Shown one piece after another: positions 7,550-13,851 of a stretch of DNA of 16,541 nucleotides (the stretch's first letter is position 1; each line of letters begins with the position of its first letter). The DNA comes from Candidatus Shapirobacteria bacterium. GTDB lineage: Bacteria > Patescibacteriota > Microgenomatia > VGLL01. Position numbers and translations under genes: made by a program. The stretch spans positions 1 to 16,541 of the forward strand of contig VGLL01000012.1 of NCBI GenBank assembly GCA_016866735.1, written 5' to 3'. Below the pieces are notes generated by a model. It was not told where the DNA came from and ran no database searches. It saw only the letters and a list, made by a program, of their open reading frames with translations.

Positions 7550-8668
7550 ATGAAAAGAATTATTATCGGCAATAAATTAGGTAAGGCACGAGTTGCCATT
7601 GGCGAAGGTTTAACCACCAAAATTAATATGATTGTCGGAGCCAACAACGATAATCAAGAAACAATCGGCCGTGAAAAGGCAAAAATTGATCTCGGCGCCA
7701 GATTAGGAGTCCACACGATTACTGACTTAAGTATGATCAGGCTGAAAAAACCGCTTTGGCAATATGTAAGGGAAAAGTATCCCCATATCGCTGTTAGTAT
7801 GAATCCGCCCTATTTGCCTTTTGTCGAAAATGGCGGTAGAGTTGCGCCATCAAAATTATTTGAAGAAATTAAGCGGTATGTAGAAAAGGGTGGCGACTGC
7901 ATGACGATGAATTTTGTCCCCGCTACCCTGGCCGATTTAAAAAAGCATGTTGAGGGGAGAGCAATTCCTATTACCAGTCGGCAAGGAGGAATCCTGGCAA
8001 AATTCATGATTCAATACGGTCAGGATAACCCTTACTACAAAATCTGGAGTGACTTACTCCCGTTACTAAAAAAATATCATATTACCGTGAATATCGGCTC
8101 AACTTTCAGGCCAGCCGGAATAGCTGAGGCTTATGACCCGGCGCACCAATGGGAAATAAAGGAGCAAATGAAAATGTATAAATTGCTAGACCAGGCTGGG
8201 ATTCAGTCATTGGTAGAAATAATGAGTCATCAGCCCTTAGGCCAAATCGGCTCGGGAATTATCCATATACGCCGGCAATATGGGAGTTACGTTCCCTTTC
8301 AACTACTTGGCCCAACAGTTACTGATATCGCCAGTGGTCAGTATGACTACATTGCTTCCTTAATCGGGGCGGCTGAAGCCGCTCGTTATAATGCTGGCAA
8401 GGTTACGGTTATACCCGCCAATGAGCATGTTGGTTTTCCAACCTTAAAAGACTTAGAAATAGGAATAATCGGAACAAAGATAGCAGTTCATGCTGGCGAT
8501 CTAACTAGATTACCAGAAGTGATGGCAGAAGATAAAAATATCTTGAAATTAAGAGCTGCGCACAAAAGTTGCAATCCCTACTTGGATGCCGCCGGTTGTA
8601 ATAAGTGTGGTCCTTATTGCCCGTTGCTATTGGTTAAAGGCGATGAAGCACAAAACAGAAAAAAATAA
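7550..8668 (+). CDS. Divergent ThiC-like (phosphomethylpyrimidine synthase family) protein
   Basis: A 372-residue protein; archaeal ThiC is about 425 and E. coli about 630. Family marks run along the whole length: a KINMIVGAN strand, DLSM, INIGSTFRPAGIAEAYDPAHQWEI-like substrate segment (residues 181-204), GPTVTDIASG, a GAAEAARY helix, and ANEHVGFP. The two Zn-ligand His positions appear kept as His227 and His293. ThiC is a non-canonical radical-SAM enzyme that turns aminoimidazole ribotide into HMP-phosphate. Its cluster motif is CX2CX4C, usually CxxCGPxFC. Here the C-terminus reads CNKCGPYC (Cys350, 353, 357), so CX2CX3C, one residue short. EGPGHVP is also changed, to EIMSHQPLG. No other thiamine gene is visible. 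It may be a ThiC paralogue with another product (as with benzimidazole synthases of the family) or a degenerate ThiC. There is no Shine-Dalgarno sequence. Confidence 0.8.
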   Translation: MKRIIIGNKLGKARVAIGEGLTTKINMIVGANNDNQETIGREKAKIDLGARLGVHTITDLSMIRLKKPLWQYVREKYPHIAVSMNPPYLPFVENGGRVAPSKLFEEIKRYVEKGGDCMTMNFVPATLADLKKHVEGRAIPITSRQGGILAKFMIQYGQDNPYYKIWSDLLPLLKKYHITVNIGSTFRPAGIAEAYDPAHQWEIKEQMKMYKLLDQAGIQSLVEIMSHQPLGQIGSGIIHIRRQYGSYVPFQLLGPTVTDIASGQYDYIASLIGAAEAARYNAGKVTVIPANEHVGFPTLKDLEIGIIGTKIAVHAGDLTRLPEVMAEDKNILKLRAAHKSCNPYLDAAGCNKCGPYCPLLLVKGDEAQNRKK

Positions 8669-9605
8669 GGGAAAACTTCCGTCGCCAATTCCTGAAGGTC
8701 AATACCGTTTTCATTTCCCTATTCCCGTATTTGCCGATCAAATAGTTACCCCTGCCGATTCCGCGGAAGAAATAGAGCAACGCCTGATCGATAGAAATAT
8801 TTATTACCAGGTTTTTAACCGAAGCGAGCGAGAAGAATTGATTCTTCGCATTAAGTCGTTAGGCGCTATTCGGGAGTTTTTGCTACGGTGCATCAAAAAG
8901 GAAATAGGGCTACCGCCTCTTTCTGTCTCCGTTTATGGCAGCTATCCTTATATTCTTCATGATTACTTACCTAACGACATTGACATTTGTGTTGCCTTCC
9001 GCGGAAAGGGTTTCCAATACAATTTGGACCAAATCTCAATACCATCGCCTGAGCGCCGCCAGCTTCGGCTACCTGCTAAAAAAGTCAGTTTCTTCTTTTA
9101 TGGAGAAAAAAATCTAACCGAAGGCTTACCCGCCGATGATACTATTACTGTGGGCGTCACTCATCGTAATGCCATCAAAGATCAATTGTCCGTAGCCTAC
9201 TGGCGTAACATTGTTATTTGGGGTAAAGACTTCAATTCTATAAATGGTAACGAAAAAAATGCCCTAATTAGTATGGCGCAACTTCTAAATGGCTGCCGAC
9301 AACGTTTATCAAATTATATCAATAAACGTGGTTCCGAAAGCAAGGAAATTTTGTTTGCCAAAATAGTTTCTCGCCTAATTGACATAAATGCCTTTCTTAA
9401 TTTTTTCCTTCCCAATCGGGAAAATAAATTAGAAGAGCTTTTTATTTTACCCGGTCAAATCCAACGAAAGAGGACGATCCCGTTTGAAAAGATAGTAGAA
9501 CTATATAGAGAAACTTGTTTGATATACAACCGAACTAAAAAATTTATTAATTCCCCCAAAATTAACTTAATAGTCTTTGTATGGCCCCTTGGGCCTCTTC
9601 GGTAG
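8643..9605 (+). CDS. Pol-beta-superfamily nucleotidyltransferase domain protein
   Basis: A 320-residue protein. The active-site signature of the superfamily is clear: VSVYGSYPY at residues 96-104, then DIDICV with Asp112 and Asp114. The spacing is that of a GS-x11-DxD nucleotidyltransferase. The third carboxylate cannot be assigned with confidence. The rest is probably a helical domain (about residues 185-300). The ATG at 8643 gives a 26-bp overlap with the end of the thiC-like gene. A longer frame from 8586 would run inside the conserved Cys motif of that gene and adds an unconvincing hydrophobic tail, so it was rejected. AAAGG lies just before the ATG, though very close. The last 15 residues (VFVWPLGPLR) are antisense to the next gene and look like read-through. 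Members of this fold transfer NMP groups to RNA, small molecules or proteins; the target here is unknown. Confidence 0.7.
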   Translation: MKHKTEKNKGKLPSPIPEGQYRFHFPIPVFADQIVTPADSAEEIEQRLIDRNIYYQVFNRSEREELILRIKSLGAIREFLLRCIKKEIGLPPLSVSVYGSYPYILHDYLPNDIDICVAFRGKGFQYNLDQISIPSPERRQLRLPAKKVSFFFYGEKNLTEGLPADDTITVGVTHRNAIKDQLSVAYWRNIVIWGKDFNSINGNEKNALISMAQLLNGCRQRLSNYINKRGSESKEILFAKIVSRLIDINAFLNFFLPNRENKLEELFILPGQIQRKRTIPFEKIVELYRETCLIYNRTKKFINSPKINLIVFVWPLGPLR

Positions 9606-9963
9606 TAACCTGTCCAAGCTCCAATGACGCCGCAATTAGTTTAAGTATTATTCCATTTATTTGCGAATCCGAAACGAGAGAATCTGGCAAATGGCCAAGC
9701 ACAGTTTCCCTAATACATTCCGGCGAACAGAAAAAAGGGCCACAGGATAAATCTCGCCTCTTGGCCTCGACAGTTTGCGGCCGGTTCGGTAGGCTCGGAT
9801 GCAAATCACAACCCTCACCCGCGTGAGCGTGAGGACAAAGCTGGCCTGCCGGCTTATTCAACAAGCCAATCTCTAAGGCTTGACAACAAGCAAGACAAAG
9901 CCTTCCGTCAGGCAACTTGCAACCAGATTTTCCCCAGATATTCGTCTCCGCTCTCTCTACCAT
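9562..9963 (-). CDS. Small cysteine-rich protein, possibly YkgJ-like metal/Fe-S-binding
   Basis: A 133-residue protein with nine Cys in its first 83 residues: C15, C23, C26, C27, C43, C52, C74, C79 and C83. The CLACC motif, followed by LCPHA, GEGCDLHP and NRPQ, resembles the CxxCC...C...GxC...RP layout of YkgJ-type putative Zn/Fe-chelating proteins. The order and spacing are only partly conserved. The C-terminal third is a Cys-free helical region. It overlaps the nucleotidyltransferase gene tail to tail by 44 bp. An Fe-S or zinc role beside a radical-SAM-like gene would be attractive, but this is inference; the opposite strand orientation means it is not in that operon. Confidence 0.6.
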   Translation of the reverse strand: MVERAETNIWGKSGCKLPDGRLCLACCQALEIGLLNKPAGQLCPHAHAGEGCDLHPSLPNRPQTVEAKRRDLSCGPFFCSPECIRETVLGHLPDSLVSDSQINGIILKLIAASLELGQVTTEEAQGAIQRLLS

Positions 9964-10007
9964 GATGCCTGTATTCTACTATAAAATAAGCCTCCGGTCT
10001 ATAGCTC

Positions 10008-10036
10008 TTGATCTTTATAAATACAATCTCTATGCT
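10008..10036 (+). promoter_or_regulatory. Probable promoter of ksgA
   Basis: TTGATC at 10008-10013, a 17-bp spacer, and TATGCT at 10031-10036. Both boxes are one or two bases off consensus. The predicted leader is about 9 nt. Confidence 0.45.
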
Positions 10037-10051
10037 CATAGTTAGATAAAG

Positions 10052-10906
10052 ATGATTACCGCAAATAACCAATTCATCGCCAAAAAGGTTTTGGCGAGAT
10101 TAGGCCAATATCAGATTAAACCTGACGAGAAACTGGGACAGCACTTTTTAATTGATGATGCCGTCATTAGGCAAATAGCAGTGACTGTCTTGCCGGAAAG
10201 GTTGGTTATTGAAGTGGGCGCGGGAGTTGGCCAGTTAACGGAGGTTCTGGCGGCCAGGGCCAAAAAGGTAATTGCCATTGAAATCGACCCGCGCTTTGAG
10301 CCTGCCTTGAAGGACGTTGCTAAAAGATTCCCCAATGTCGAAGTTGTCATCGCTGACGCTATAAAAATTGACTTTAAAAAATATGGTGTAACTCCGCACA
10401 TTGTCTCTAGTCTTCCTTTTCACATCTCCGAACCCTTCTTCCAAAAACTGGCCGCTAATTCGATTAAGACAGCCACTCTACTGGTCGGGGATAGGCTAGC
10501 CAGAAAGATTGCCGCCCCCAATGGCAAGAGCCCAAACTTTGGTCTTTTAACCGTGCTCGTGCAGACATTCTTTAGGCAGAGAGTCTTGGGATTGGTAGCA
10601 AAGAAAAGTTTCTCTCCCGTGCCGCGCACCGACGCCACGCTTATTTCGTTAATCCCCAAAGAAGAGCAAGAAATAAGAGAAAACAAGCGCGATTTTCTTT
10701 TCCGCCGACTAATTTTGACTGCCGGCCAGAGCCCACTGATCAAAAATTCACTAAAAGAGGCGCTGATTGAGAAAGCCGGCCTCCTTACCCAAAATCGGGC
10801 AAGGGCACAAATCATGGCCATGGGTCTTCCAAATAAGATTCTAGAAAAACCGTTCCCGCAGCTAAATAACAGTGAATTAAGGTCGCTGTTTGTTGCTCTC
10901 TCTTGA
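10052..10906 (+). CDS. ksgA: 16S rRNA adenine(1518/1519)-dimethyltransferase KsgA/RsmA
   Basis: A 284-residue protein of normal length. It has the family opening KLGQHFLID (residues 27-35), SAM motif I EVGAGVGQLTE (54-64), the acidic IEIDP (76-80), ADAI (101-104), and the C-terminal helical domain. KsgA transfers methyl groups to two adjacent adenines near the 3' end of 16S rRNA and acts as a late 30S assembly checkpoint. The catalytic motif IV, normally NLPY, reads SLPF (Ser120-Phe123). Tyr to Phe is tolerated in the family, but loss of the Asn that contacts the target N6 is unusual and may lower or abolish methylation. The ATG is preceded by AAAG only, so there is no real Shine-Dalgarno. 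Its TGA stop lies inside the -35 box of the next gene. Confidence 0.9.
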   Translation: MITANNQFIAKKVLARLGQYQIKPDEKLGQHFLIDDAVIRQIAVTVLPERLVIEVGAGVGQLTEVLAARAKKVIAIEIDPRFEPALKDVAKRFPNVEVVIADAIKIDFKKYGVTPHIVSSLPFHISEPFFQKLAANSIKTATLLVGDRLARKIAAPNGKSPNFGLLTVLVQTFFRQRVLGLVAKKSFSPVPRTDATLISLIPKEEQEIRENKRDFLFRRLILTAGQSPLIKNSLKEALIEKAGLLTQNRARAQIMAMGLPNKILEKPFPQLNNSELRSLFVALS

Positions 10907-10931
10907 CCTTTCAAAAAATTGGTTTTATACT
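10903..10931 (+). promoter_or_regulatory. Promoter of the YggT-like gene, -35 overlapping the ksgA stop codon
   Basis: TTGACC at 10903-10908, a 17-bp spacer, and TATACT at 10926-10931. The ATG follows the -10 by 6 bp, so the transcript should begin at or next to the A of ATG (leaderless). The ksgA TGA (10904-10906) is part of the -35 hexamer. Confidence 0.7.
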
Positions 10932-10937
10932 CTAATT

Positions 10938-11330
10938 ATGAAGTGGGAAAATACGGTTCGGCAATTGATCATCTTTATTTTGGGAACGGTCGAGGTCTTT
11001 ATTGGCCTGCGAGTTCTTCTTAGGCTTTTGGGGGCAAACCCCCTCGCTCCCCTGGCAAACTGGGTTTATCAAGTCAGCGGCTGGATTTTGTATCCGTTCG
11101 CCGGCATGTTTCCCTCCTGGCGCTTAACTCAAAGCAGTGTCTTAGAAACTTCTTCTCTTTTTGCCATGTTCTTTTACGCTGTCTCTGCCTATTTCGTCTT
11201 TGAGGCGCTCGCTATCTTTTTAGGCTGGACCCACGGTATTATGGATATTTTTGAGAAAAGGCCCTTAAGGTCGCCAAATCCACTAGGCCAAGAAACGAAA
11301 CGAGAGGAACGGGAGACCAAACCTCTTTGA
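10938..11330 (+). CDS. YggT-family small membrane protein
   Basis: A 130-residue protein with hydrophobic segments at about residues 8-30, 38-58 and 69-95, and a charged C-terminal tail (KREERETKPL). The segment VLLRLLGANPLAPLANWVYQ and the following WILYPFAGMFP match the YggT plan of a short loop between paired membrane helices. Family members are implicated in cell division, envelope or osmotic functions, with no defined reaction. The ATG at 10938 was chosen because an in-frame upstream start at 10890 would lie before the promoter. It overlaps dinB tail to tail by 48 bp, and the tail may therefore be poorly conserved. Confidence 0.72.
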   Translation: MKWENTVRQLIIFILGTVEVFIGLRVLLRLLGANPLAPLANWVYQVSGWILYPFAGMFPSWRLTQSSVLETSSLFAMFFYAVSAYFVFEALAIFLGWTHGIMDIFEKRPLRSPNPLGQETKREERETKPL

Positions 11331-12521
11331 GCTTCTTTCCTTGACCATTGCTGCTTTATCGAACAGCCTGGCCCCAAAGTCAACTTTTTTCTCCTCGTAC
11401 AGCGCATAAATTTTCTTCGCTTTTTCTTCCGCAAATTGTTGGTTCCCAAACAGGGAGGTCTGGAAACTTTTATTTTCTTTCAGTTCGCCCAGGTAACAGC
11501 CGGTCGCCCGGTATAAAATGTTTTGGCGGTAGATTTTGGTAAAACCCTCTTTAAGTTCTGTTCTTATCAAGAGGGGATAGGCAGACGCCTGGGGCAATTT
11601 AATCTTCGTGGCGTGATAATTAAAATCCTGCGTTTTTAAAAAAATGTTTACTTCACCGACGCGGTAGTTAAACCGGCGTGCCTTTTCAAAGGCTTTCTCG
11701 ATTTGGTCAGAAAGCTTTGCCCAAAGAACCCCGGCGTCGCTAGTCGGCGGGCTAAAGGTCTGGCTTTTCATCATGCTCTTATAGGCAGCCTTGCGACCGC
11801 AATTCAGTTCATACACTTTTTCGCCACGCAGCTCCTGCCAGATCTCAAAGTATGGTTTGGAAAAATTCTTTTTAATAAAATCTTCTTTTTGACTGGCAAA
11901 TTCGAGTGCCGTTTGAATTCCCAATTTATTAAGGTAGGCGGCGGTGTTTTCCCCGACACCCCAGATTTCCCTGACCGGAATCGGCTCGAGCAATTTTTCA
12001 AGCGAACGGCCGTCAACAATGGTCAAACCAGACGGTTTATTGGCCGAAGAGGCAAGCTTGGCCAAGGATTTGGTCACCGAAATGCCGACGGAAACAGTAA
12101 TTCCCAGGGAACTCTCAATCTTATCCTTAACCATTTTACCAATCTTAGAATAGGAAGCGTTAAGCGGTCGCCGTAATCCCTTAAGATCGGCAAAACCCTC
12201 ATCAATCGAGTATTCTTCTGCCTCACCGGTAAGGGAGCGTAGAATGGCAAACATCTTTTGGGAAAAAAGCTGGTAGGCCTCGTAATCAGAAGTTAAAATA
12301 AGACACCTGGGGCAAATATTTTTTATTTCGAAAATCCTCATCCCTCTTTTCACTCCCAATCTTTTGGCCTCGTAGGAAACCGCGGTGGCAATGCCTCTCT
12401 CGCAACCAGTCACGACAGGCTTGCCCTTAAGCTCGGGATTAGTGGCCTGCATTACGGAAGCGAAAAAGGCATCGCCGTCAAGATGCAAGATCACATTGGG
12501 CCAGGAATGAATTTGGAACAT
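11283..12521 (-). CDS. dinB: Y-family DNA polymerase IV (DinB)
   Basis: A 412-residue protein of full length. The first metal-binding site is LHLDGDAFFASV, with Asp15 and steric-gate Phe20. The YSIDEGFADL motif supplies Asp107 and Glu108. Then come GISVTKSLAKLASSANKPSG (typical fingers/palm boundary), the helix-hairpin-helix thumb IREIWGVGENTAAYLNKLG-like segment near residues 183-201, and the little-finger domain. QTSLF at 354-358 is a beta-clamp-binding motif. It performs error-prone translesion synthesis. The gene lies downstream of lexA in the same direction, but 171 bp of repeat-rich DNA separates them. No LexA box was found in front of dinB, so co-transcription with lexA or constitutive expression is possible. 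Confidence 0.92.
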   Translation of the reverse strand: MFQIHSWPNVILHLDGDAFFASVMQATNPELKGKPVVTGCERGIATAVSYEAKRLGVKRGMRIFEIKNICPRCLILTSDYEAYQLFSQKMFAILRSLTGEAEEYSIDEGFADLKGLRRPLNASYSKIGKMVKDKIESSLGITVSVGISVTKSLAKLASSANKPSGLTIVDGRSLEKLLEPIPVREIWGVGENTAAYLNKLGIQTALEFASQKEDFIKKNFSKPYFEIWQELRGEKVYELNCGRKAAYKSMMKSQTFSPPTSDAGVLWAKLSDQIEKAFEKARRFNYRVGEVNIFLKTQDFNYHATKIKLPQASAYPLLIRTELKEGFTKIYRQNILYRATGCYLGELKENKSFQTSLFGNQQFAEEKAKKIYALYEEKKVDFGARLFDKAAMVKERSSKRFGLPFLSFRFLA

Positions 12522-12692
12522 AATCCTAAATAATCTTCAAATTTTCAAATTATCAAATTATCAAAACAAGCCAAAAGGTCAAAAGCCAAAAGCTAAAAGC
12601 ATTTTAAAATTGAATATTGAATGCTTTAATTTGCTTTGAACTTTTGAACTTTCGAATATTTAAACATTAGAATTTGTTTCGAATTTCGAATT
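12522..12692. repeat. AT-rich short-word repeat region between lexA and dinB
   Basis: 171 bp of tandem-like words: TCAAATTATCAAATTATCAAAA at the dinB side (two copies of CAAATTAT), then CAAAAGCCAAAAGCTAAAAGC, then TTTGAACTTTTGAAC, then TTCGAATTTCGAA. The arms AAAGCATT (12596-12603) and AATGCTTT (12620-12627) can form an 8-bp stem. No open frame, SD or clear promoter is seen. Confidence 0.55.
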
Positions 12693-13256
12693 TTATAGTT
12701 TCCTTGCCACTCCCTTTACTATTCCAAAAATTTGCAGTTCTTCTTGAGGATAAAAGGGTGGGTAAATGGGGTTGGCGGAAACCAGAACCGCTTTCTCTTT
12801 TTCTTTTTGCAAAATCTTTAACGTCCACTCGCTGTCGATACGCGCTAAAACCACATCGCCAGCGCTGGCTTGAGTTCTTTTCTCGACTACTACCAAATCG
12901 CCGGGTAAAATACCAATACCATTAAGAGAGTCGCTCCTCACTTTAAGGAGAAACGAAGATTCGGGATGGGCCACCAGATAATCCTCTAGTGACAAAAAAT
13001 CCAGCTCTTCATCGGCCGCCGCCGGAAAACCAGCTTTGACAAAACCCAGTAAGGGCAAACTGAAAAGTTTTGGAGTAGGGGAGAGTTTGCGATTAATTTT
13101 GGCCACCAATCCCTCCTCCACCCATTTTTGGACAATTTTGTAAATGGCATTTTTAGAGACAAGGCCAAACAGCTTCAGCATTTCCGCATAAGAAGGAAAG
13201 CGCCGGTGCTTCGAATAAAATTCTTTCGCCTTCTCCAATCGCTGACTGTTGTCCAT
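12693..13256 (-). CDS. lexA: LexA-type SOS repressor
   Basis: A 187-residue protein. An N-terminal winged helix (residues 1-52) is followed by an S24 self-cleavage domain. The Ala-Gly cleavage site is in GFVKAGFPAA (Ala75-Gly76). The nucleophile Ser110 is in VRSDSLNGIGILPGD and the general base Lys147 is in SEWTLKIL. The usual GDSM reads SDSL here, a mild change. RecA-ssDNA filaments trigger self-cleavage and derepression in the family. The promoter carries a GAAC-N4-GTTT box, so autoregulation is likely. The ATG lies 6 bp after the -10, so the mRNA is probably leaderless. Confidence 0.88.
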   Translation of the reverse strand: MDNSQRLEKAKEFYSKHRRFPSYAEMLKLFGLVSKNAIYKIVQKWVEEGLVAKINRKLSPTPKLFSLPLLGFVKAGFPAAADEELDFLSLEDYLVAHPESSFLLKVRSDSLNGIGILPGDLVVVEKRTQASAGDVVLARIDSEWTLKILQKEKEKAVLVSANPIYPPFYPQEELQIFGIVKGVARKL

Positions 13257-13262
13257 ATTTTT

Positions 13263-13292
13263 ATTTTAGTAAACATTCGTTCACCTTGTCAA
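13263..13292 (-). promoter_or_regulatory. lexA promoter with LexA box
   Basis: On the - strand: TTGACA (13287-13292), an 18-bp spacer, and TAAAAT (13263-13268). Inside the spacer at 13271-13282 is GAACGAATGTTT, matching the Gram-positive type LexA box GAAC-N4-GTTC at 7 of 8 fixed bases. A repressor bound there would block RNA polymerase. Confidence 0.68.
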
Positions 13293-13410
13293 GAGGTAAG
13301 GCAGTGCGCAACCCGCTTCATCCCGCAGATCCGCCTGAAATCGCGGTACGAGCCCTCCAAATCAGAAGGCGAGTACTAAGATTAGGTGGACCAAGTACTT
13401 ATTTTTTCTC
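13293..13410. other. Intergenic DNA between the lexA and trpR-like promoters
   Basis: A stretch of about 118 bp, GC-richer at 13298-13365 than the AT-rich flanks. No tRNA, terminator or open frame with a start could be supported. The - strand reads as an open-looking fragment broken by TGA and is not convincing. Confidence 0.35.
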
Positions 13411-13447
13411 TTGACAACTTATGTATCATATATTAATATATGATACA
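13411..13447 (+). promoter_or_regulatory. Promoter of the TrpR-like gene with 26-bp perfect palindromic operator
   Basis: TTGACA at 13411-13416, a 17-bp spacer, and TAATAT at 13434-13439. A perfect palindrome spans 13422-13447, with half-site TGTATCATATATT; it covers the spacer, the whole -10 and the expected start point. This is the layout of an operator for a dimeric repressor, most simply the product of the adjacent gene. Confidence 0.75.
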
Positions 13448-13450
13448 AAG

Positions 13451-13840
13451 ATGACCCATGTCTCTAGAAAAAAATTACCAAATAAAATTCTTCGCCAGAT
13501 TCTCGATTCTTTCCTGTACGTGTTAACCGATATCAAAGACAAAGAGGCAATGGCCGAATTTCTCGACTCTTTTCTTTCCCCAACGGAAAAATTAATGCTC
13601 GCAAAAAGGCTGGCCATCGCTTTTCTTTTAACCGAAAGAGTAGAGGAGAGCAAAATTGCCGAGACCTTAAACGTTACCAGACCAACAGTGGCTAGAATGC
13701 AGCTATGGCTAGAAAACCATGGCTCTGGCTATCATTTTGCCATTGATAAAATCAAAAAACAGAAAATGCTTGAGGCGTTAAAAGATTTTGCGATTAAAGC
13801 GACGGCGAAAGCAATTGGCTGGGCTGGCGGCCGCTTCTAG
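13451..13840 (+). CDS. TrpR/YerC-YecD-family transcriptional regulator
   Basis: A 129-residue protein. The core LDSFLSPTEKLMLAKRLAIA, followed by ESKIAETLNVTRPTVARMQLWLE, matches the Trp-repressor-like YerC/YecD family: an all-helical dimer with a helix-turn-helix at about residues 68-90. It is longer than the roughly 100-residue family norm, with a basic C-terminal extension (KIKKQKMLEALKDFAIKATAKAIGW). The ATG at 13451 was chosen because the earlier in-frame ATG at 13421 lies between the -35 and -10 boxes. The effector is unknown and there are no tryptophan genes nearby. The next gene converges 11 bp away. Confidence 0.8.
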   Translation: MTHVSRKKLPNKILRQILDSFLYVLTDIKDKEAMAEFLDSFLSPTEKLMLAKRLAIAFLLTERVEESKIAETLNVTRPTVARMQLWLENHGSGYHFAIDKIKKQKMLEALKDFAIKATAKAIGWAGGRF

Positions 13841-13851
13841 CTCATGCACTT

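Noticed and set aside
8586..8642. Upstream extension of the nucleotidyltransferase gene
   Set aside because: It overlaps the conserved Cys motif of the ThiC-like gene in another frame and adds a sequence with no domain character.
9583..9595. GGCCC-CTT-GGGCC hairpin at the convergent gene ends as a terminator
   Set aside because: The stem is only 5 bp, lies within both coding regions and has no T-run on either strand.
13298..13380. GC-richer segment considered as a tRNA or structured RNA gene
   Set aside because: No T-loop consensus, no acceptor stem pairing and no CCA-end context could be found.
13421..13450. Earlier ATG of the TrpR-like gene
   Set aside because: It lies between the -35 and -10 boxes and inside the palindrome, so it should not be on the transcript.
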